Shown: positions 55,295-64,000 of the stretch, piece after piece
How positions within the stretch are numbered: the stretch's first letter is position 1
Layout of the letters: each line of letters begins with the position of its first letter
Origin: Palaemon carinicauda
Lineage: Eukaryota > Arthropoda > Malacostraca > Decapoda > Palaemonidae
DNA: 64,000 nucleotides
Assembly: GCF_036898095.1 (NCBI RefSeq)
Contig: NC_090744.1
Location: forward strand, 95,049,228-95,113,227
Direction: 5' to 3'
The notes under the pieces: generated by a model
What the model was told of the DNA's origin: nothing
The model's input: only the letters and a program-made list of their open reading frames with translations
Databases searched by the model: none
Translations under genes and position numbers: made by a program

Positions 55295-56141
55295 CTGGCG
55301 GGGAAAAAAAAGGAAAGCTTGATTATTGCAGGTGTTTTTAGAAATGAATAAGAAAATTCGGCTGATTTTCTACTGGTTTTGCTATTTAGATAGATTAACA
55401 GGTGTGTGTGTTTTTATTTTTTTAATTTACTATTCTCTTTTAGGTGTTTCTGCTATTTATATATTTTTGCAGGCATTTTTTTTCATTTTCCTAGATTTCC
55501 ATGCGGATTTCTATGGCGTGTTATTATTATTTAGGCAATTTTGCATGTGTTTTTTGGCATTTACTATATTTTAGGCTTGTGTTTTGTCACCCATATAATT
55601 TTTCGTGTGTTTTTGGAATCTACTATTTTTTCCTGCAGGTGTTTTTGCTATCAAGATAATTTTGCAGGTGATTTTGGAATTTACTACGTTTTTCTTTTTG
55701 CAGTTCATGATATTTACATAATTTTCGTGTGACAAAAGAGCTCATAGCCATAAACCCTAACGAAGAAAAAAAAATAGAAGTATCTTCTTTCCTTCCATTA
55801 ACCAAGAAACAACAAAACATTTTCGGCGTCCAAAGATTCATTTCTGAAAGGAGATTTGAGAGTTGAGAATCAGCGTGAATCTTATTCTTTCTCTGGCATA
55901 CTTTCATATTGTTTCTTTTTACCGTTATGGCGTCTATAGACGATCGAAATTCTAGTCTATAGACGATTGAAATTCCTGTCTATAGACGATCGAATTCCAG
56001 CGCTGTATTCAGAGTTCACAAAACCCTTGCTTAAAGTTGATCGTCTAGGGTGTACTGTATATTGAATGATTCCTGTTGCAATATTGACGCAAAGTATCTT
56101 TTTTACCTATCATGACAACTGGGGCTTTTGCTTCTCAGTGT

Positions 56142-56144
<3 letters not shown>
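55295..56144. other. Upstream intron of the Ig gene (inferred)
   Basis: T-rich sequence with a loose repeat of ggtgttttt / ttttggaatttacta motifs at 55330-55720, apparently an old degenerate tandem repeat. No gene is recognised. Confidence 0.45.
55930..55997. repeat. Three 27-bp palindromic units
   Basis: gtctatagacgatcgaaatt is repeated about three times with small changes. Each unit contains the palindromic cores tctataga and cgatcg. Confidence 0.8.

Positions 56145-56145
<1 letters not shown>

Positions 56146-56209
<64 letters not shown>
56146..56209. repeat. (GA)n microsatellite
   Basis: Pure GA run of about 64 bp. Confidence 0.95.
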
Positions 56210-56210
<1 letters not shown>

Positions 56211-56300
56211 GAGTTCTCTCCTTCTTAAGAGGGCAACATGACGAGTCATTTTGTCACTGATAAGTAATGGATTCCACAGGTTCCACAACTCCCACCTGGT

Positions 56301-56468
56301 TTACGGCGAAGCCAGATGATCCTGAGGGCGTGTGGAGGGGGTTACTGGTGTTGGGGAGATGGCAGGGGGAGGGGATAGATGTTTCCAAGGCCTAATGAGT
56401 GCTAGTAACAGAAGAGGTAGTAGACAGACGAATATTATAGGCAGGATGAAGTATGAGAGTCCAGACAT
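56301..56468 (-). CDS. Possible small membrane protein or first exon, hypothetical
   Basis: 55-codon frame from ATG 56468 to TAA at 56303-56301. It encodes [20 protein letters not shown] then [12 protein letters not shown] and a Pro/Thr-rich tail. One strong hydrophobic helix is followed by a basic residue and a [13 protein letters not shown] stretch. The region is unusually GC-rich and free of low complexity. The ATG follows an acceptor-like sequence (ttgggaaaaacccAG). No family is recognised. It may instead be noncoding 5' sequence of the Ig gene. Confidence 0.3.
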   Translation of the reverse strand: MSGLSYFILPIIFVCLLPLLLLALIRPWKHLSPPPAISPTPVTPSTRPQDHLASP

Positions 56469-56559
56469 CTGGGTTTTTCCCAAGACATGATGGCATGCGC
56501 TGTTCAATTCTACGCAACTACTTATTCAAAATTTCATTGGTAATAAGAGGATATCACAC

Positions 56560-56664
<105 letters not shown>

Positions 56665-56756
56665 TGAGATGATGAAAGGAGAAGTATTGGATTAAAAGCT
56701 TAAGATAGAGACGACTGGCGAAATCTAACCAAGGCCTTTTGCGTCAATAGGCGTAG

Positions 56757-58017
<1,261 letters not shown>

Positions 58018-58094
<77 letters not shown>
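58018..58094. repeat. (GA)n microsatellite
   Basis: Pure GA run of about 77 bp, adjoining the end of LINE copy 2. Confidence 0.95.
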
Positions 58095-58097
<3 letters not shown>

Positions 58098-59067
58098 ATA
58101 TCAAGATCAGGGTCAAGAAATTTTATAGACCACGATACTAGTTCTAAAAGGTAGAACGAAAGAATTAAAACACTTCTCAACGATAGATTAGTCTTAAAAG
58201 ACTTTCTCAATAAGTATTTTTTATATAATTGAAGAATATACAGATCGAATGTGTTTCTCAAAAGTAAATTTTGCAATCAAGAATCACACCTAAATTTTTC
58301 CAGGAGTCGTATAAGAAAAAACACAATCAATGCAGATATGGATGTCATCGACCTACTTACAACTTCAAACTCCATAATTTGCACCATACACTAATTTAGA
58401 TAGATCTCTATTAAGGGTTTCAGCAACCACAGATCTACATTTAGGAAATGGAAATAAGTCAAATATTGTATCATAATCTGCATATACAACAAGCTTATTT
58501 TCTATGGCAAACTGCACACCATGGATATATATTATGCCAAGATCACTACTCACAGGAACACTAGATATAACATTCCTATACTACCAATGCAATCAATTTT
58601 AAAAATTCAATAATGATGATAAGAAAAGATCCACCTACTTCCAACAGTATGAATTCATTAACACGGTCAAAGACAGCACTAAAATCCAGGCCAATAACAC
58701 GAACTTCTGACCACAATATAGGGATTTTTGTACAGTATTGGTAATGTAAGAAGGGCATCACATGCTCCAAGGCCTTTGCGAAATCCAAATTCCAAACCAG
58801 TGATCAGATGATTACCTTCAGCAAACCTATTTAGAGGTTTTGACAAAAGATATTAAAAAACTTAAGATGATATGGGAGTTATGGGATTTGGGTGGTAACC
58901 AATCGGAAGATCAAGTTTCTCATTACTCTGTTTACTGTCAGACATATCCGCCAAAAAAAAAGATTGCCTTTTACTTTGGACAGTGGAAGACCAAGCCATC
59001 TTGTTTAAGTAAAGGAAAAACTGTTGTATCTACACCCAAGAGTGCAGATTTAAGGATAGCCCACCAA

Positions 59068-59255
59068 TTATTATTATTATTATTATTATTACTTACTAAG
59101 CTACAACCCTAGTTGGAAAAGCAGTATGCTATAAGCCCAGGGGCTCAACAGGGAAAATAGCTCAGTGCGGAAAGGAAAAAAGGGAAATAAAATATTCTAA
59201 GAAGAGTAACAACAATAAATATCTCCTATATAAACTATAAAAACTTTAACATGAA
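59068..59255 (-). mobile_element. LINE/SINE 3' tail fragment with (TAA)n, nested in LINE copy 2
   Basis: In reverse it reads gagctattttccctgttgag then cccctgggcttatagc, and ends in (TAA)n at 59068-59092. It interrupts the coding relic of LINE copy 2, which continues on both sides. Confidence 0.7.
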
Positions 59256-60009
59256 ACATAAATTATCTGAGCAAAATACTCTAAGCTGAATATAAATATT
59301 CCAAGTCAAATCTAATCTGTTAACCTTCACAAGATGATAGGCCTCCTGCTTTTCCAAATAAGAAGTTACAATCAGTAGGCCTACTGAACCAGGGTTTGCC
59401 TACCGCTCTTTATCTTAACAACGAGCATTTATAAGGCTATCAATTATGTAGACCAGATTCTCATTAAAGAGAACAACAGAGTCAACACTTATATACAAGT
59501 GTGTCCAATTCAAATTCAAAAGATCACTCAATATGCCATTGCAGCCTGCTTGAAATTTTCTATATATCTTACATGAATATGACACATCAGGAACAGGCTG
59601 CTCAGTCTTAATTACTAACAAAACCAAGCCATGATCAAACGTCCAAACTGGAGAACTAACCTTCCTTATAACAACAAAGGAGTCAGTGTATACTAGGTCC
59701 AAACAGTTATCAGAACTGTGAGTAGCCTAATCTATAATTTGCTCACATCCTGATTCAGGGTAAAGTTCAAAGCACTTAAGCCATGGAGATCAGAAGGAGA
59801 AACAGATTTTTACCCCTCCCTAAGATGAGCATTGAAATAACCAGAAACCACAGAGGAGGCCTTTCTAATATCTTCTTGTATCTTATTCATAATGGTAAGA
59901 AGAAAATCGAACACAGAATCACCCACTCTTAATTCCAATAGATGGAACGCAAATAAAAGTTTTATGACCTCAATCTCATGACATCCAGGTTCATTACAGT
60001 AACTACTGT

Positions 60010-60445
60010 GTTGTTCAGTGGCCACTTCCCTCTTGGTAAAGGTAGAAGAGACTCTTTAACTATGAAAAGCAGCTCTTCTAAGAGAAGGACACACCAAAAT
60101 CAAACCATTGTTATCTAGTCTTAGGTAGTGCCATAACCTCTGTACCATGGTTTTCCTCTGTCTTGGGGTACAGTTCTCTTGCTTGAGGGTACACTCAAAC
60201 ACTATTTTATCTTATTTCTCTTCCTCTTGTTTTTTTTTTTTCTTTTTTTTTAAGTTTTATATTTGTATGTGAAATAACCATTTTAAATGTTGTTACGGTT
60301 CTTAAAACATTTGATTTAGATTGATCATTACTTCTTTAGTTGTTTATTTATTTCCTTGTTTCCTTTCCTTACTGGGCTATTTTCGTTGTTGGAGCCCTCG
60401 GGTTTATAGCACCCCACTTTTCCAACTAGGGTTGTAGCTTGGCAA

Positions 60446-60485
<40 letters not shown>

Positions 60486-60535
60486 GAATAATAATAATAA
60501 TAAAAATAATAATAATAATAATGGCAGGACTTATG
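60010..60535 (+). mobile_element. SINE-like unit with LINE-type tail, copy 1
   Basis: Body: ttgttcagtggccac, gtagaagagactctttaac and tctgtaccatggttttcc. The tail is actgggctattttcgttgtt ... agggttgtagcttggcaagt and then (TAA)n at 60447-60520. The tail matches the 3' end of the LINE at 36020-36110, as in SINEs mobilised by a partner LINE (inference). Confidence 0.65.
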
Positions 60536-61124
60536 AGAAGCAGGGTACTCAGTCCTAACATCCACCGGAATTACTTTTGCCCTAGGAAATGGCTTCTCAT
60601 ATCAAAATTATTAGTTTCTTGGAATAAGGAACTCAGATGAGTACCTTATTTGAGAAACGTAAGTTTCTGAGCATAATAAAATATCATACTGCCTGGAGGC
60701 AAGTGTAAGGTCTCCCATATTGCCACGCCGTCCACGTATATTACAATACATTAAGAGGACACTGGCGAAGTCTAGGACGCACTGGTCCCGGGGTTTTGCT
60801 CAATATCTCCAAACAGAATTAGAACTAAGAGCAATAAAAAGTCTCATCACATTTGATAACAAACTTGAAAATATTGACAAAAATATGTACAATAATATAT
60901 AATAAAGACAAAATGTAATATGAAATTGGTCAACATACAACATACAAGGGAGAGCAGTAAGGATGGTTTTGAAAATTAATATCAGAGAGGAAGATTAAGA
61001 AACAGATAAGGAAAAGGCAACTTCTTGATAAGCCACCGGGCATCCATGGCTCCTCTATGAAGCTTGCCAACACACCATTAAAAATAAACAAAAGGAAGAG
61101 AGAAAAAAAGACAGAATAATGTGC

Positions 61125-61262
61125 TTGAGTGTAGGCCACAAGCAAGAGAATTCTAACCCAAGACAGTGAAAGACTATGGTACAGAGGCTATGGCGCTACC
61201 TAAGACTAAAGAACAATGGTTTGATTTTGGGGTGTCCTCCTATAAAAGCTAAAGAGTCTATT
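61125..61262 (-). repeat. Inverted partial SINE-like body
   Basis: The minus strand shows agagactctttagcttttat, tggtacagaggctatgg-like and agagaattctaaccc blocks of the SINE-like body without the tail. Confidence 0.65.
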
Positions 61263-61891
61263 CTACCCTTACCAGTAGGCTGACCAGGGCACCAGCCACC
61301 CCTTGAGATACTACCGCTAGAGAGTTATGGGGTCCTATGACTGCCCAGACAGTACTACATTGGATCTTTCTCTCTGGCTACGATTTACTTTCCCTTTGCC
61401 TTCACACACACTGAATAGTCTGGCATATTCTTTACAGATTCTCCTCTGTCCTCATACACCTGACAACACAGATTACCAAACAATTCTTCTTCACCCAAGA
61501 GGTTAACTACTGCTCTATAATTGTTCAGTGGCTACTTTCCTCTTGGTAAGGGTAGAAGAGACTCTTTAGCTATGGCAAGCAGCTCTTCTAGGAGAAGGAA
61601 ACTCCAAAACCAACCATTGTTCTCTAGTCTAGGGCAGTGCCATAGCCTCTGTACCATGGTCTTCCACAGAGTTGGGTTAGAGTTCTCTTGCTTGAGGGTA
61701 CACTTGGGCATATTGTTCTATCTTATTTCTCTTCCTCTTGTTTTTATTAAGTTTTACAGTTTCTATAGGACATATTTATTTTAATGTTGTTACTGTTCTT
61801 AAAATATTTTATTTTTCACTGGGCTATTTTCCATATTGGGGCCCAGGGCTTATAGCATCCTGCTTTTCCAACTAAGGTTGTAGCTTAGCAA

Positions 61892-61975
<84 letters not shown>

Positions 61976-61978
61976 TGC
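61257..61978 (+). mobile_element. Compound SINE-like repeat, copy 2
   Basis: Starts with ggctgaccagggcaccagcc and gagatactaccgctagagag. It then has ctcatacacctgacaacac, the ttgttcagtggctac body (61520) and the LINE-type tail at 61815-61895, with (TAA)n at 61896-61974. The first half is the same family as the arms at 52908-53800. Confidence 0.75.
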
Positions 61979-61979
61979 C

Positions 61980-62153
61980 ATTGAACAATTACAGTGCAGT
62001 AGTTAACCTCATGAGTGAAGATTTGTTTGCTTAGCTTAGTGTTGTTAAGTGGGTCAGAAAAGAGGAGAATGTGTAAAGAGTTGGCCACACTATGCTGTGT
62101 ATGTATAGGCAGGGAAAAAATGAGCCATAACCAGTCAAAGGACCTTATAACTA
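61980..62153 (-). repeat. Inverted partial compound repeat
   Basis: The minus strand carries the ttaaccccttg-like, cctctttt-tgaccc and ggttatggctcatt blocks of the same family, placed head to head with the copy starting at 62154. Confidence 0.6.
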
Positions 62154-62810
62154 TCTAGTAGGTTGACCAGGGCACCAGCCACCGGTTGAGATACTACCAC
62201 TAGAGAGTTATGGGGTCCTTAGACTGGCCAGAGAGTGCTACATTGGATCCTTCTCTCTGGCTACAGCCATTTTTTTTTCTTTGCTTACACATATATTGAA
62301 TAGTCTGATCTATTCTTTGCACTTCTCCTCTGGCCTCATACACCTTATAACACAGAGATTACCAAACAATTGTTCTTTGTTCAAGGGAATAACTACTGCA
62401 ATCTAATTGTTCAGCGGCTTTTTTTTTTCTCTTGTTAAGGGTAGAAGAGACTCTTTAGCTATGGTAAGCAGCTCCTCTGGGTAAAGTACACTTAACAAAT
62501 TAAATCATTGTTGCCTAGACTTGTGTAGCGCCCTAGCCTCTGCACCGTGGTCTCCCACTATCTTGGGTTAGAGTTCTCTTGCTTGAGGGTACGCTCTGGC
62601 ATTCTATTCTACCTAATTTCTTTTCCTCGCGTTTTTTTTTTTTTTTTGAAGTTTTTATAATTTATATATGAAATATTCAAATTAATGTTGTTGTTTTTCT
62701 TAAAATACTTTATATTGATTGTTCATCACATCTCTTGTAGTTTTTTTTTGTACCTTGATTCCTTATAGCATCCTGCTTTTCCAAATAGGGTTGTAGTGGT
62801 AGTAGTAGCA

Positions 62811-62846
<36 letters not shown>

Positions 62847-62848
62847 TG
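62154..62848 (+). mobile_element. Compound SINE-like repeat, copy 3
   Basis: Same order as copy 2: aggttgaccagggcaccagc (62160), gagatactaccactagagag, the ttgttcagcggc body (62408), ctttagctatggtaagcagc, and the tail gcatcctgcttttccaaata with (TAA)n at 62812-62845. It lies about 0.9 kb after copy 2, suggesting local duplication. Part of the tail (gggctatttt) is deleted. Confidence 0.75.
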
Positions 62849-62912
62849 TAGCTGGTGCCTTGGCTGACCTACTACCTATATATACAATATATCTACGTGT
62901 ATGAATACGCAC

Positions 62913-62919
<7 letters not shown>

Positions 62920-63003
<84 letters not shown>
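62920..63003. repeat. (TA)n(TG)n compound microsatellite
   Basis: TA at 62920-62974, then TG to 63003. Confidence 0.95.
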
Positions 63004-63007
<4 letters not shown>

Positions 63008-63039
63008 CATATATATGCATATATTGTAAATATAACAAT

Positions 63040-63260
63040 AAATGCAGCCTTTCTAGTCCACTGAAGGACAAAGGCCTCCAACATGTCTTTATGTATGTGC
63101 AGGGTTTGGCCATTTCATCACCACACCGGCCAGAGTGGATTGGTGATGGGGTTGACTTTAGTCTGATCGCTCACAGCAAACCAACCTAGTGTGGGTGACC
63201 CTAACTAGAACAGTTTTGTTGATCATGGCGATACAAAAACCCTCTCACTGTGTTAAGACA
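63040..63260 (+). repeat. Dispersed repeat relic with ggacaaaggcctc motif
   Basis: ccactgaaggacaaaggcct, ggtttggccatttcatcacc, ggattggtgatgggg, cgctcacagcaaaccaacct. It shares blocks with 53840-53950, and its start resembles ccactgcagaacaaaggcct at 41071. Probably a non-LTR/SINE 3' region. Confidence 0.6.
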
Positions 63261-63276
63261 TATTAATCCGTTAATT

Positions 63277-63277
<1 letters not shown>

Positions 63278-63351
<74 letters not shown>
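63278..63351. repeat. (GA)n microsatellite
   Basis: Pure GA run of about 72 bp. Confidence 0.95.
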
Positions 63352-63352
<1 letters not shown>

Positions 63353-63374
63353 GACACGCCAACCGTCACTGCAA

Positions 63375-63935
63375 AATCTCCACCCCCCATCCACTTCCCT
63401 CCCCAACCCTTTACACACCTTTCCCAACACTTCATACACCTTCCCAACACTTTACACACCTTCCCTAACCCTTTTTACACATTACCCAACACTTGATACA
63501 CCTTCCCCAAACCTTTATACACTTTTCCCAACAGTTTATACACCTTCCCCAACCCTTTATACACCTTCCCCAGCCCTTTATACACTTTCCCCAACACTTT
63601 TACACACCTTCCCCAACCCTTTATACACCTTCCCTTATACACTTTCCCCAACACTTTTACACACCTTCCCCAACCCTTTATACACCTTCCCTAACCCTTT
63701 ACACCCCCTTCTCATCCCCAACAATTTACACACCTTCCACAACACTACACACATTCCCTAACACTTTACACCCTCTTCCCCTCCCCAACACTTTACCCAC
63801 CTTCCTCAACACATTACACACTTTCCTTAACCCTTTACACCCCCTTCTCCAACCTTTTACACGCCTTCCCCTAACTCTTACACACCTTTTAGCACTTTAC
63901 ACACATTCCCTAACAATTTACTCCAACCACATTGC
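63375..63935. repeat. Pyrimidine-rich minisatellite, about 22-24-bp units
   Basis: Variable units such as cacaccttccccaacccttt and atacactttccccaacactt repeat for about 560 bp. The plus strand is nearly free of G. It reads through in more than one frame as Thr/Pro/Leu/Phe-rich repeats, which is expected from the composition and does not support a gene. Confidence 0.88.
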
Positions 63936-64000
63936 ATATAATTCTCATAATGCAGGCTAGATTGGTGTCATCTACATCACACAGACCTAAATACATACAT

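Larger units (their letters stand above)
58095..60900 (-). pseudogene. Jockey/CR1-like LINE, decayed copy 2 with nested insertions
   Basis: Same family as 33660-36110, on the minus strand. From right to left are the endonuclease start (RRGNMGDLTLASRQYDILLC near 60730-60670), the endonuclease middle (FDFLLTIMNKIQEDIRKASS, SGYFNAHLREG at 59920-59815) and LVYTDSFVV, SSPVWTFDHGLVLLVIKT (59700-59620). These are followed by WAILKSALLGVD (59065-59030), the RT start GLDFSAAFDRVNE (58700) and VVYADYDTIFDLFPFPKCRS (58500), where the YADD box is lost. The post-RT segment lies at 58260-58200. Many stops. A SINE-like unit sits at about 60010-60535 and a tail fragment at 59068-59255 inside it. Confidence 0.75.

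Noticed and set aside
63351..63960. Two overlapping Pro/Thr/Leu-rich ORFs
   Set aside because: Composition effect of the G-poor minisatellite, open in more than one frame.

Overview
This window is eukaryotic, almost certainly arthropod and most likely a decapod crustacean (shrimp or a relative). The basis is split genes with GT-AG introns, a germ cell-less orthologue, several DIRS-type tyrosine-recombinase retrotransposons, an abundant jockey/CR1-like LINE with a (TAA)n tail, and very many long (TA)n and (GA)n microsatellites. The taxon is inferred; nothing in the window names the species. No rRNA, tRNA, CRISPR array or bacterial-style operon is visible.

Two host genes can be supported, both on the minus strand. 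The first is germ cell-less (GMCL1/gcl): three coding exons at 21536-21669, 4713-4836 and 3875-3971 join in phase, giving a putatively myristoylated N-terminus, an acidic linker and the first part of the BTB domain. The gene runs off the left edge. The second is a complete five-exon gene (55283 down to 46843) for a 183-residue type I membrane protein with a signal peptide, one Ig-like domain, one membrane helix and a short tail ending in a YDNPAM-type motif.

Nearly everything else is mobile or repeated DNA. 1-760 is the 5' end of a DIRS-like element (C). 1783-3366 is a partly duplicated TA-flanked MITE. 6110-8500 is a degenerate DIRS fragment (B3). 8508-21209 is a decayed DIRS element (B1) that holds a nearly intact 6.5 kb DIRS element (A1, 14393-20910) with gag, RT/RNase H and tyrosine recombinase. 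22003-33433 repeats this arrangement: a decayed B2 holding a rearranged A2 (26521-33040). 33.66-36.11 kb is a LINE copy, followed by a 171-bp satellite inside a fold-back structure. 38.6-40.0 kb has GC-rich and AT-rich palindromes. 40.5-43.0 kb has non-LTR relics. 43.1-44.93 kb is a Penelope-like element cluster with a GIY-YIG domain and hammerhead-like motifs. The Ig-gene introns hold a 27-bp minisatellite, a deleted Mutator-like element with a FLYWCH-like finger, a degenerate ~160-bp array and a hAT MITE. 58.1-62.9 kb is a LINE/SINE-like cluster, and the window ends in a pyrimidine-rich minisatellite.

A1, B1 and A2/B2 all have their genes on the minus strand, in the sense direction of gcl. 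B1 with A1 lies inside gcl intron 1 (about 16.7 kb), and B2 with A2 lies just upstream of the first coding exon.
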